Shown in pieces: positions 11,245 through 22,958 of a DNA stretch of 63,496 nucleotides (positions are counted from its first letter, which is position 1; each line of letters begins with the position of its first letter). The stretch is from Stereocaulon alpinum. Lineage: Eukaryota; Ascomycota; Lecanoromycetes; Lecanorales; Stereocaulaceae. The stretch spans positions 1-63,496 of the forward strand of contig JAEUBA010000123.1 of the NCBI GenBank assembly GCA_018257865.1. The letters run 5' to 3'. Below the pieces are notes generated by a model. That model was not told the DNA's origin, searched no databases, and saw nothing but the letters and a program-made list of their open reading frames with translations. The position numbers and the translations under genes are program-made.

Positions 11245-13196
11245 TCACGCACTCCCATTCTCAACCAACCTTGGCTTGTCTAGGTTTCCCCTCACGCCTC
11301 CCTTAGCACCAACCTCTCTCGCCGTAACAACCACTCCCAAGTCTGCGCCAACATGCACTGTGACTTCGACTTTCCCACCCTTCTTCACACCCTTGATGGC
11401 AGCTTCCGCTAACACAGTGCCAACCTTCCATGTCTTTTCTCTAATCTCCTCGTCGTCTTCTTCATCGTCGCTGTCAAGATCTGAGTCATCTGATGCAGCC
11501 TTGCCATTGGTCTTCGCCTTTTCCTTTTTCGTAACTTTGATATCACGGGCACCCTCGCAGACCTTGACAATGACATCTCCGCCTTCTCGTGGCGCGGCGA
11601 AAATGCCGGCCCTTCTACAGGGGACGGCTGTTTCTTTCTCTACAAGTGCTGTGAAAAGGCCTTTCTTGGTATCATCGCTCACAACCATGACGCCGATCGC
11701 GTTGCGGAGATGAGGCGTTACGGTTACCATAGGATGTGTAGATTGTTCAATGTCTTCTTTGTCGAATTCCGAGATTAGCGAGGCTTGAATGGCGGCTCCG
11801 CGGGCTGCGAGAGATGAGGGATCGATTGCTGTGGGAAGAGTCGATGGAGAGAGGATCCGCGTCTTGGGTGAGAAAAGGCGTTGAAGATTCTGAGAGATGC
11901 GCGGTGTATGGGATGTTCCGCCCGACAGGATGACCTGAAATGTCGTTAGTCAAAGCAGTGCTTCAACCGGGAACTTAGGTCGTCCAAGATGGAAGCTGGG
12001 GCGGTCCTTGAAGTGAGGCCAGACGAAAGGGAGCATACCTCGTCTACATCCAATATATCAAGGTCCGCCTTTCTCACGGTGTCTTCAATGATGCGGGTGA
12101 AAGACCCAAAGATCTTGGAAGCAAGCATCTCATAGCGTGTTCGGTTGATGGTCGAAGCAAAGTCTACACCATCCGCAAGAGACTCTATACTGAGGCTTGC
12201 GTTTCCACCCAGACTCAAAGCTTTCTTCGTTGCTTCAGCTTCCAACTTCAGCTTAGCCAGACTTTTCGGTTTTTGCCGTGGATCAGTCTTGTTCTTCTTG
12301 ATGAATTCTTTTGCAAAGTGGTCGATGAGTAGCTGGTCTAACTGTGCGCCTGCCGTCTCGTAATCATGCGATGTGGAAAGTATACTGTACATCCCACCTC
12401 TTGAAGCAATCACAGCAATATCTGATCTCGTCCCTCCAAAGTCGGCCACCACGATGATTTTGTCCTTGATTTCCGCATCTGACCGTGCATCATAGGCCAG
12501 GACTGCTGCTGTAGGTTCTGATATCATCTGCAACACCTGGACGCCTGCTGCTTGTGAAGCCTTGGTCAAGGCTTCCTTCTGCGCTTCTGTGAAATTTGTA
12601 GGCACGCTGATGACAGCTGCGTTGACCTTCTTGCCCAAGTAATCAGACGCTGAGGACGCCAATCGACGTATGTGTCGAGTAGTGATCTCTGAGACCGTGA
12701 CTTCATTCTGAGACTCGGATTCGGTGTCTTGTATCGAGAAGGCTACCGTAGACTCGTGCTTCTTGGGGTGCGCGGACGCGTGACATGGTGTAGGATCTAT
12801 CGAGTCGAAGCTGGGCAAACAAATGAGTGCTGAATGGTGAAATTGAGGTCTCTGACCTACTCTTTGCCTAGGTAGTCTCTGAAGTATGCAACAGTATTTT
12901 GACTATTCCTGACAAGTTGCGATTTCGCTTGTGTGCCATGGTATTCCTCGCCTTCGATGTAAGATAGTACAGACGGGATATATCGATCTCCTTCTTCATT
13001 TGCTATGACTTCCGCTTTGCCTTCCTATGTAGCAAGGTTATCATCATACAGGCGAAGGATTGCGACAGCTTCAACATATGGGAGAGTTAGGACATACACT
13101 GGATGTGTATGCGATGGAGCTGTTCGAGTTGCCGAACGATATTCCAATAGCGTGGACTTCGGGTGTAACCCCTTCACCCTCTTCCTGGGCACCCAT
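11245..13196 (-). CDS. SSZ1: Ribosome-associated Hsp70-like protein Ssz1
   Basis: Ssz1 pairs with zuotin to form the ribosome-associated complex, which stimulates Ssb-type Hsp70 on nascent chains in the cytosol. Four exons, 13098-13196, 12861-13024, 12039-12810 and 11245-11934, sum to 1,725 nt (574 residues). The start at 13196 gives MGAQEEGEGVTPEVHAIGIS, followed by the Hsp70 phosphate loop GISFGNSNSSIAY. Further nucleotide-binding-domain motifs are VISVPTNFTEAQK, SEPTAAVLAYDA, ADFGGTRSD and VILSGGTSHTP. The substrate-binding region is short and ends soon after an acidic Asp/Glu stretch, as expected for Ssz1 and unlike canonical Hsp70. GGTRSD in place of GGGTxD is also an Ssz1 trait. A canonical Hsp70 is excluded by length and motifs. 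Confidence 0.93.
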
Positions 13197-13445
13197 CCTG
13201 CCAGACACAATTAACTATAAGTGGAAAGTCAGGCTTTCATTGCTCTTCCACCAGAGGGAAGGCTCTAGGTCATCGACGTGTGCAAGGCTCAACTTTTTTC
13301 GCGAACCGCAACCTTTTTCACTAGCGTCGATTAGATTAGATCCGTTCCATGTCTTGGCACCCGTTATCTACATGCAGAAATTATGGAGAGACGTCAATTG
13401 CTCTGCGTAAATATGCTGCTCAGATAATATTACAATCTTAGGCCA
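13197..13445. promoter_or_regulatory. Shared divergent promoter of SSZ1 and RRP40
   Basis: Only 249 bp separate the two start codons. The stretch contains T-rich tracts such as CTTTTTTCGCG near 13294 and CCTTTTTCAC near 13312. The arrangement would allow joint control of a nascent-chain chaperone and an RNA-exosome subunit, both tied to ribosome production. No exact known motif is claimed. Confidence 0.45.
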
Positions 13446-14240
13446 ATGGCCTCACAGAAACTCGTTCTTCCAGGCGAGACGATCTGGCCTGATGTCCTGC
13501 CTATTCCATCCAACCCCAATGTACCCCTCAAACTTGGTCCAGGCCTACGACATGTCCCTCCCTCGACCATAACGGCCACTATTGCCGGACCCCTATGTAT
13601 TGACCAGAAGAAGAACGCGATATGGGTTGAGAGCAATAGTGGTAGAGTGAGGCTCTCTAATAATCCCGATAATTGCCCAAACCACGCATACTCATAATGA
13701 ATTCAGTACATACCCCAACCAAACGACCTCATCATCGCCACCGTCCATCACTCCTCCACAGACTTCTACTCCTGCTCCATAACGCCTCACACACCATACG
13801 CCCAACTCTCACAACTAGCCTTCGAAGGTGCCACAAAGAAGACCCGTCCTCAATTGAATTCTGGCAGCCTGATCTACGCCCGAGTCGTTACAGCATCAAA
13901 ACACACAGATCCGGAAATCGTATGCTATAACCCATCAACTGGCAAGAGCGAAGGAATGGGGGAATTAAAGGGAGGCACGGTGTTCGATATCAGCATGGGC
14001 ATGGCGAGGAGGCTGTTGATGGCTAAGCAGAGGGAAGATGGAGGTGTGGCTGTATTGGAGGAGATTGCAGAAAAAGTGGCGTTTGAAACTGCGGTGGGGA
14101 GGAATGGGAAGGTGTGGGTGAAGAGTGGAGGGGTGAAAGAGACGTTGCTGGTTGGAAGGGCGTTGCAGGAGGCGGATGTGCAGGGGTTAACCGTTGAAGA
14201 GCAGGTGAAGCTTGTTAGGAAGATGATCAAGCAGGTGTAA
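13446..14240 (+). CDS. RRP40: Exosome complex RNA-binding subunit Rrp40
   Basis: Rrp40 is one of the three S1/KH cap proteins of the RNA exosome, acting in rRNA processing and RNA decay in nucleus and cytosol. Two exons, 13446-13646 and 13707-14240, total 735 nt (244 residues), with a 60-nt intron (GTGAGG..TTCAG). The N-terminal domain has VLPGETIWPD and LGPGLRHV. The splice restores the family signature NSGRYIPQPNDLIIATV at the start of the S1 domain. The KH region includes GSLIYARVV, ITASKH-like residues and CYNPSTGKSEGMGELKGG. NGKVWVKSG occurs near the C-terminus. The 3' half of the gene is strongly G-rich on the coding strand, whereas the 5' half is C-rich. Confidence 0.93.
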
Positions 14241-14342
14241 ATCTGAAAGTTGGTGTTATCTTCTATCTCGGAGCCAGCAGTGTGCAGCTGTTGCGCTTCA
14301 TCTCCACCGGAACTTGGACAGCAAATCCCTCTCACCAGCCCT

Positions 14343-15119
14343 TCATACGGAACTTGCAGCGTAAGTAGCAACAGGAGAACTTTTCAAATAGGATAAAATA
14401 ATAGCGGTGACCAATGCCCCTTTATCAAAATCCCGCAGGACTTCTCGCTTGCGAAATCGCTCCTTTCCATTGACACTCAATCCCCCTTCCTTCCTGGCAT
14501 TGGACCAAAGACATGCCACCCAAGCCAAATCATCTGCCACGATAGTCACTTTGCCCCTGAGCTTTTCCAAAGGCTTGAAGGTCGCGTAAAACGCATTGAT
14601 TTGGTCTTTGTTCGAAATCTGTGGAACGTGGAGCACCACATTGTTGTCGGAGAACCGTCTATTGCTCTCTTTAGTGAAACGTTGCAAGAAGTTTTCGAGC
14701 GGCCATCTATCCTCAAGGATGGAGGCTTCCCCCTCTTCGGCAATGATGAAATGAACTTCTTTGGAACTTGCGAAGTCTGAGGAATCGGCGGGAATATGCT
14801 GTTTGCGTCGGCGGATGTTCGACCAGAAAGGTTTGCATTCGAAATGTTGGGCTATCGCCAGGTCGCTAGATAAGGGCTCGTCGTACCACTCTTCTCTAGC
14901 TTTCGATGCATTTTGTGGTTCGAGGACGAAACCCTGGGTTGGGAACCTGAATGGGCTTTCGTTCGCCATTGTAAGAGTTTCTGCGTGTATGGTCCGGCAA
15001 GTCTGGGTGAAGGGAAGAAAATCTTTCAGGTATTGGGCGCTGTGCAAGGTTTCTTCGTAGATTATGTTACGAAGCTCAGCAGGGAGCCCCAGTAATTGAG
15101 AAGGAGAGGATAGCATCAT
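14343..15119 (-). CDS. F-box-like fungal orphan protein
   Basis: A single exon encodes 258 residues. The N-terminal SQLLGLPAELRNIIYEETL is the opening typical of a large Pezizomycotina family in which a degenerate F-box (LP.ELR..IYE) is followed by a variable region with structural cysteines (here FTQTCRTIHAET). These proteins are usually uncharacterised. Nothing indicates secretion or membrane insertion. It lies tail-to-tail with RRP40, about 100 bp apart. It is the second F-box-like protein in the window, but resembles the one at 5989 only in the motif. Confidence 0.75.
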   Translation of the reverse strand: MMLSSPSQLLGLPAELRNIIYEETLHSAQYLKDFLPFTQTCRTIHAETLTMANESPFRFPTQGFVLEPQNASKAREEWYDEPLSSDLAIAQHFECKPFWSNIRRRKQHIPADSSDFASSKEVHFIIAEEGEASILEDRWPLENFLQRFTKESNRRFSDNNVVLHVPQISNKDQINAFYATFKPLEKLRGKVTIVADDLAWVACLWSNARKEGGLSVNGKERFRKREVLRDFDKGALVTAIILSYLKSSPVATYAASSV

Positions 15120-16278
15120 TCCGTAGGCCTGGATTCTTGGTGGACAGTAGAATGTCTTGTGCTTGATCTGGAGTGTTTAGCGGGTTTATTCGTAAGGACA
15201 GTGCCCAGTCAGAAACGTCGATTTGGCAGGGTTGGAAGTCTTTAGCGAACATCTGACCCAGTCCCGCAATTCTCAATTCACTCAATGACTGTGCTCGAGA
15301 AACTTGGTTCTTCTGAGTCCCTTACATGTGACAGCTGCCTGGCTGACCAGAAAAGGCATCAAATCTGCGCAAATTCTTGATGGCCAAGCCTCGCAGGATG
15401 ATGAGCAGATACGTGATGTGATACAGAAGACGAGTCGTGAGACAGACGCGTCGCAGCAGCTCCTGATTGACGCCAGAAGGTCCCCTGCGTAATTCTCCTT
15501 AGAGGTATATTCCCTGGCCAGCTTGGTTTGTCAGGAAAGCATTTATATTGATCCAATCGCAAATTAAGAGGCATTTATCCAGTGATATTACTAGTCTTGT
15601 ATCCTTGGTAGTAATGTCCTCGTGGATTAAAAGGACAATTGCTTGCATTGCTCATAGTCTATCGTCATAAGCAAAGGATAAATGCTGCTTTATCTTGACT
15701 TTCCTGGAGCTCTGATTAGGTCTTCGAGCGGAGAAACGAGCGAGGGGCTGACATTGGGATTAGGACAGCTTTCAAGTGATTTCGGGATCAGTCCAAGCTG
15801 AACGCTTCTAACAGGATCCCTACCGCACGTTGGCTTTTGTAGATGCTCCCATGAACGTTACTTTGCCAGTAGAATGGGTATTCGCATCAGAATGATCATG
15901 CTATTCCAGCACTCGGCTTTCAAAGGCTTGGTGTAACGGATGGAGCACGGATGGTCCAAGGACTCCCTAAAATGTCGAAAAGTGATGACCATGCCACTAA
16001 GCTAAAGCTGCTCATTATTCATAAAGGTTACTAAGCTAAATAAAGGGATCGTCAGGCTCTAAGCGCTTTTTGGATCTTCGTAAGTCGTGAGTCTCTGCCA
16101 TATTTCCCTTTGGGTTCCCACCATCTATTTTCCTCCCATTATAGACGTCATTGTCTGCGTTCCAGATACGTCCAAGAGGAAAGAAACGGAAGAGGATTAC
16201 GAGAAGCGAAAAGCAGGTTCAGACGCGCGCAAAGCCAACTCAGCCGCATCATGCCAACTCTTTACAACCAGCGCCTCA
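15120..16278. other. Intergenic, about 1.2 kb
   Basis: Short frames at 15304-15492 and 16087-16335 have no recognisable content. I see no RNA gene or repeat. The right part is the 3' flank of the giant multidomain gene. Confidence 0.45.
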
Positions 16279-19200
16279 CTAGTCGCCAACACCTCGAGAG
16301 GTCGTCAAGGAAGTCAAGGAAAACCCACTGAGTGAGGACGAGTCACCATTTCTAGCCCTGACGGCAGCCGCGATCTCCTCCACCGCCCAATCATGAGCCC
16401 CGATATCATAGACAAATTTGCTCTCACCGAAGTTGACCCTGACCTCACCCTCTCGTTCTCCAAAAGCAATCATGGCGAATAACATTCCTCTTACGTTGGC
16501 GAACGCGACGCCTACAAAAGTGGATGGTAAGCGACTTTAACGGTAAACGCTAATCGCTATAGAGTAGTATTACTTACCCAAATTGACTCCATTCTTAGTG
16601 AAGAACAATTTCCCCGTTTCCATGTTGATGCCGCAGCCGATAGTATCGTCTTTGCTGTATGTCTCTGAGTACCTCATACCTTGTTCATTTGCACTGCTGA
16701 ATCTTTTCCCGTCATCGCCATGGTAGCCCCACGACGTTGCTCTCCAACCTGGCATGCCGAAGACGTCTGTTTCTGGTCTGCATAGGCCAAGGCCGATAAT
16801 ACTGATAGGATATTGTCAATATTCAACGCTTAGATGGCAACGATACGTACGTACCCAAAAGGTCCGGTATCCATGATGGTCATTTCATAGTAGAACGTTG
16901 AGGAATCTGGAGGAATGGGATGGTTGGAGCGGACTTGAATACGTCTCTGAAACCATAGAGCGTGCCACAAAGCCGGTGTTGCTGTCAAATCGTCCTCTCC
17001 CATACGAACTTCCGTATTCGGATCTGCGCTGACAAGTCTGGATGGAGCAAGCGCCTGAGGAGGGGGATGTGCTCCAATGGTGTCCATGTGCTCAGAGAGG
17101 AGATTGGCGCAGGTCGTATGCCCTTGAGCTCTAGCAACCATGAGTGCTGTCCAAGAATGGTCGTCGAAAGCGGTGACATCTACTCCTGCTTTAATTTGAA
17201 TTTCAACAAGCCAGTGATTGCCGACCGCAGAGGCGGTGTGAAGGATAGTGCCGTACGGCCCCCTTCCAAATTCAATGTCAGCATCTCCTTCCTCGTCAGC
17301 CTCTTCGTCGTTAACTGTGTCGGTGGCTTCACTCAGAAGTCTCATCTTTTTTGGGACATTCTCGTCGCTCTGGAAGCTTTGAATTCTCTCCTGAAGAAAA
17401 CGCCGAATTGGCAACTTGGCTTCTTTGGGAAGCTGCTGGAGTTCCGGAAAGGCTGTATTCGAGGACTCTTTCGAATGGGAGCTAGAGCTATCTCCTCCAG
17501 AGTTTGGGTGCAATGCAAAACGCTCTGGCTTGATTGATTCTGGGTATTCCTTCGAAGATAGAGATGATGCTATCGAACCACCATTATTAGCCTCGACATC
17601 TGCTGCCATGTAGACAGACGAGATTACCTTTCGTGACCTTCTTGGCTAAGAGAGCTCGTGGGAGGCCACTGATAGGAAGTTCCTCACCATCGACTATGCT
17701 CAAGGAAATTGTGGTAATTGCGGACGCATTTGAAACCGGAATCTGCACTGTTTCAACCTGGAAAGATGCTTCCATCATCATACTTCGGATGACGGGCTCT
17801 GTGATTGTGATTATCAGGGGCTCCGAGGATGCATTCTGCTCCCCAATGACAAAGTGCGGTTGGAAGTGCCGAGTGGTACAGCCTCTGAGGTATTCACCTA
17901 AATTCCTGATCTCTTGACTAGCGGAGGGAAATTTGCATTGTATCTCAGCTGCATAAATCAGCTTGCTCTCGCTAAGTAATGGGGAAATCCGTACCAGAGA
18001 CAAAGGTATTGAGATCTTGCGGGTTAGTTGGTAAATGTGAAACTTCGATATAGAAACAGCTCGCAACTAACTGTCGAGCAATATCTCCGATTTGTTTCTG
18101 GAAGTCTCCATACTTTGTGATTTGGTGCATCCGGCGCCGCAGGTGAGGGAGCTTTCCCGCTTCATCGAGTTTTGGCGGATCTTCCCCAATGTCGGGGTTA
18201 ATTCGTCGATACCGTGGTCTATCTCCTTCATCCCCATGAGTAGCATCTGACATGAACGCAAGCCATCTCATTTCTGTGTCGAGGATATTCTCGACGCGGT
18301 TCTTCAAGACTTTGAGCATTTTACTCATTGGTGTAGTCTTCCTTCTCTTGAGTATACTACGTTGCTTGCCCCCTCTTCGTGAGATTGACCTCAAAGGTAA
18401 GGGATCTGATTCTTGACGACGAACGCGTAGACTGTTTTGAGCTTCTTGACGAATGCGATTGTTGCAGCTGGTGCCTATCGACAATAGGATATCTGGGGGC
18501 AGAGGGTCCGTGTCAGGCCAGATCAACCTTCGTTCTAGATCTGCCACTTGGACTGGGTTATTGTGATAGAGCGCTCCATCTAGATACCCACGGCCATTGC
18601 GTTTGCTCCTAAAAGTCTTGAAATATGAGGGTGCAGCAGAGGTAGCCCGTGCTCTAGGCAAGTGATTAGTAAAGACTCTCTGGTGTTTAGTTGGGGAGTA
18701 CTCACGCTTCCCATACGTGGAGCTCATCCTCGGGCTTTTCGGCCCGCTCAAAATGGTAATTGGCTGCCAGATATTGTCAGCGTTGAACGGGAGTTCGATG
18801 TAACGGCAAATTTACCCTGATCATCTTTCTTATGAGAACGATTGTAGTTTGTCAATAGAAGCGCCTGTTCACCGATTTCTGTGGTTGAAGTCACGGCAAC
18901 TTTCACCGAAGAATGAGAGTGATTCTGCTGTCCGCCGAACAAGGGCTGATCCGAGACCGAAAAAGTCGCTTTGAGAATCGTTTCGAGAGGCTTCGTCTTG
19001 TATTTGCTATAATTGTGATTGATGGTGGACAACTGCTCAAACCCCCATATGCCGTGGAACTCGCGAGGGGTGAAAGCAGTGCTGCAAAGCTTTTCAAAAC
19101 GGTCAATACACTCGTCAATTGACCATCCTTCAACTCCAAGACCCAAGGCGATAATCCCTCCCGTGCTACATTGATTGACGTCAGTGTCAGAATGCCAAGT

Positions 19201-21857
19201 GAGAAAACAGTCGGGCAAATACAGATGTCTCGACAAATACACGTTTGCGGTGTTTGCTTCACCATAGACGAAACAACTGTACGAACCTTGTACCAACGAT
19301 AAGATCAAAAAAGCTTCTGATAGGGATGTTGAAGGGTAGCTGCCCCTCAATCGCTTTCAGGACCTCAAGCTCCACAATCCCTCGTATTCCGCCTCTATCA
19401 TCGATCAGCCTAGATAATAACACTTCAGGTCCTTGTATGTATCTTACCCATCCAAGCACAAGATTCGTACTCCAGCAAGTTGTGGCATGAACCTAATGAG
19501 ACAAGATGGCATCCAAAGATCTTGCGCTAGACAGATCGGACATCGCAACATCTCCATTGACACTTTATCTCTGGGCACGCCATACGAACGTACGCATGCG
19601 CTGCAAAGAACATGTCCGCACGTCAGAGGGTGGAAAGGAATCTCTCTGAGGCAGCAGAAACATGTGATATGACTTCTGAAATTGCTCGCAGAGCCTATTT
19701 CTCTGTAGAATGTCTTCATATTCTCCACATGCAGGGCAGGAAGGATCTCATCGACGTCACGACTCGGTCTGGCGTCGTCCTTGGACGCTTGGATATTATT
19801 TATCATATGGTCGAGTCGCAGCATCCATTTGCCCAGATCGGTGTGGTAGTGAAATGAAGGAATATAATCCCCAGTCGCCAGTACCTTTCCCGCGGCGTTC
19901 TGATGTCCTTTGGCGTGGCCAGAGAAAACGTTGACGCAGCGAACGTTCTTCTTCTGAAAGCTGCAGGGCCAGTGCCATTCGCAGAAGTCGGCGAATGTTT
20001 GCTCACAGTAGTCCATATAATAGTCTTCGAGCAACTGATTGGGCGTTCCTGCTCTCACAATCGTCAGTGTACTAGCTATGTATATACAGCATGGACATCT
20101 GGCTCGTCTCAAATTGACGGTTTCGCCATCAGTGCACAAAGGTGAAACGGATCCGTCACTAACCTAGACGCCTGTGGCGATGAATGTCCAACATTATGCA
20201 GGAAGCCACCATCAAACTTAGATGTTCGAATATGTCTGCAACTTTCCACGAACTGTGACGATCTCTGATGGCAACTGCAAGCTTGAGGATGTTTCCACTG
20301 AAGTCTGACGGGATTGGGTTGATTCTGAGTGCGACTTTCACGAAATCGAAGGGGTCGTCCAAATTCGATGAAAAATGGTCGAATGCGAGTTGGAGATAGA
20401 GCTGAAGGTCTTCGCTATTTGAGAGCATACGAACCTTCCTTTTTACGTAGTGCGACTGGCAGCATTTGACAACGATCTCTGTATGTAGTTTTTCCACTTG
20501 CTCATCGATTAGCATGTAACGTCCCTTCGTAGGTATCCTTACAACCGTTATGGAAGAGTAGTAACACTCCAAGAGGTCTTTAGTGGTCTTAATTGAACGT
20601 CCCTTTCCACGCCATTTTTCTAGTTGGCTTTGCAGTGATGGAATCCTCTCAATAGATGCTTCTACATCCGAGAGCAACTTCCGTGTCGCTTCCTTGATAT
20701 CCCATTGGCTAGCGTCGATGGTCAAATCTGTCGCATTGAGGACGATGATGACGTGAGGGAGAGCCGGCTGACCGATAGACTTCTCGAACGAGGCCGACGC
20801 CCACCCAATCAGTTTAGTCAGTACTGCCGATTCGAACGTCCTAGTGGCTGTCAATTTGCGATTTCGCAAGTGACTGCGACATGCGACAATAGATTGACTA
20901 GAAATCCTAGACTGACTCACTTTGGGTTGCGCAGTACGAACACAACTACGTCAGAAAAAGTGTAAAGCACTCTCGGGTACAGCTCTGTGACAGCGTATTC
21001 TCGCTTAGACTTCTCTTTGTCGCCCATTGCCCATGCGAGCTTTCTCGATACACTGCCGCCTTTCTTGGTAAAGCGTCCACGTTTTCTAGCGCTAGGTTCC
21101 AATGGATGTCCTTGTATTGAAGTCAGTTCCGTGACCTTGTCCTGCGTCTTGAACGCCTCAGCCTGTGGAGCACTCTCGCCGCCTTCAAGACCCTCACAGT
21201 CTGCGTAAAGGACTGGCGTGTCGGTGGAGATAGTCTGTGGATCGGCGTACAAATGAACATCCGCAGAGACAGGAGTATTATCGTTAACAGATCCCACGAC
21301 AGGTGATGAAAAGCGAGCTTTGGCTGTTGGATTGGCCTTCATATCCTGATGATTGATAAGCATCTTGACGACGGTGCTTTTACCGGCCCCTGAGTTTGAT
21401 TAACATAGTGGCACGAGACAGGTAGGCCTGGTTTACCTGTTTGACCAATAAACGATACCAATTGCGGATACCTAATGCGGGGTGTTAACGGAAGACTCTC
21501 CGCCATCAGCGTAGAATATCGTCCGTAATCCTCGAAAATAGGATCATCGGCTCGATTGCGACCGATCCCGAACCAAGTTGTGTCCTCGTCATCCTTGTGC
21601 AAAGATTCTTGCTCTTGAGTACTAGACGACGGCTCAAGAATGTTTCGATACCGCTCAACCACAAGGCGGTCGATCCTCTCGTGCGCATGGCCATCTGTTC
21701 CACGCTTGTTAGGCTTGTGCGCAGGTTGCTTATCCCAACACGTATCGCAGAAGCTGCAGTCACAGTGGACACAATAGAATGTTCGTTGATCTTTATCAGG
21801 ACACAATTCGTCTTCGCAAGGCTCTCGAAAGGAGTCGGACAATTTCACTGAGGACAT
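16279..21857 (-). CDS. Giant B-box / GTPase / RING / patatin / ankyrin / SPRY protein
   Basis: I reconstruct 12 exons (21437-21857, 20921-21389, 20164-20840, 19448-20048, 19287-19394, 18816-19165, 18706-18763, 17995-18653, 17628-17948, 16855-17539, 16578-16801, 16279-16511). They total 4,806 nt, an exact multiple of three, or 1,601 residues. In order: a B-box-like zinc cluster (C14 to H60); a P-loop GTPase (GQTGAGKST at 138-146, DCEG at 204-207, NATD at 332-335), recalling GBP/VLIG proteins; a Cys/His-rich stretch at 545-571; a C3HC4 RING (652-695); a patatin domain with oxyanion loop GGGIRG (723-728), nucleophile GTSTGG (Ser759) and DGA (Asp920); ankyrin repeats (about 1316-1375); and SPRY (about 1405-1575). 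Likely cytosolic, with predicted phospholipase and ubiquitin-ligase activities; the sensing role is inference. The exon 3/4 acceptor is ambiguous (20049 or nearby). The ANK-SPRY part could be a separate gene starting at 17609. Confidence 0.85.
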
Positions 21858-22958
21858 GGAGTATCCTGTGGCAATGAGACGGGGATGACGGAAATAACAC
21901 TTTGGTCTCCACAGAGTCAGCGCTCGTTGTGTAGTGCTCTGCCTGACTGATGTAAATGCCTATTAACACTTCATGCGCGTGTTCTCATATATTGAGCAGC
22001 AAGTTCTAATGAAGTTGTAGATATGTAGGAGGTCAAATGAGAGACAACGTTGAAAGAGTACTGGGATAATTGAAAGGTTGGTGGTGGAAGCACTTGTTCA
22101 TAATAAAGCGAGGAGGCGATAGAGGTGGGTGGATTTCCTCCGCTCGCGGTTCGGTGTTTGGTGGCTGACGATAGCTTGCATGGAAGCTGATCGCGTGTCC
22201 TTCTGGATGGAGACAGATCTCCATTACTAATACGTTCGTTAGCTAGGATGGGCCAATGACAAGAGCAATCCTCCACAAAAACAGAACCCCTACCAAAGAG
22301 CTCACTGCACCTCACTGTCACCCAGGACCCACATAATGGACAAACCATTGGGGGTTCCCGAAGTGTCCGATCGATAATGGTGGTGACTAGCACGGACCCT
22401 GTCTGCAAGCCATAGTTCGCTGTCACCTTAGGCTACATGCCAGCTCGATTGCCTTGGATTGCCTATAGTGTGACTGGTCTGACATAGACTGGGAGCCGCC
22501 TTTTCTTTTGGAACCCCTCCTGTTCTAGGCCCGGATAAGTACGGCTGTATCGTACTTTAGCCTTCGGATCGTAGTGTCCATTCGGTAACGATCTTCCAGA
22601 CATGTTGTGCGTGGTAGCATTGAGCGCGTTCTCCTTCTTTTGGTGCCAACACACCAGTTTGAAAGGGATGGAATGAGCTGAGAGGGTTGTCGCTCGTGCT
22701 AGCTATAGAAAGGTAAGGAAACAGGGGATAAGAAGCGGGGCATGGGCGAGAGCAACATTAGCAACAAGGCTGAGGGTTATTCGTGTCGAGATACAAACTT
22801 AGTCAGAGGGGCTAGAATAGCCGGCAGACAGGCTCTATCCCTACCCTTACAAAAGCCATTCGGGAGACTAGTCGAAAGAGGCTGTTTGAAGAGCGTCAAG
22901 GCGGGTGTAATTCTTCTGGCTGTTTGGGAGCAGCACCAGAAGGGTTCACCCACTAATT
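21858..22958. other. Intergenic upstream of the giant gene
   Basis: Minus-strand open frames at 21971-22426 and 22463-22654 show no domain; one contains CPLCGSWVTVRC by chance or as a relic. The region includes the giant gene's promoter. No other feature is supported. Confidence 0.4.

Noticed and set aside
11087..11713. Plus-strand open frame of 208 codons
   Set aside because: It is the antisense of the last SSZ1 exon, whose acidic Asp/Ser codons give a Ser-rich shadow.
16962..17537. Plus-strand open frame of 191 codons
   Set aside because: It lies antisense within the ankyrin/SPRY exon of the giant gene.
21390..21436. Reading the GTPase-frame gap as a frameshift
   Set aside because: A clean 47-nt intron (GTAAAC..CTCAG) restores the Walker A motif exactly, so the gene is intact here.
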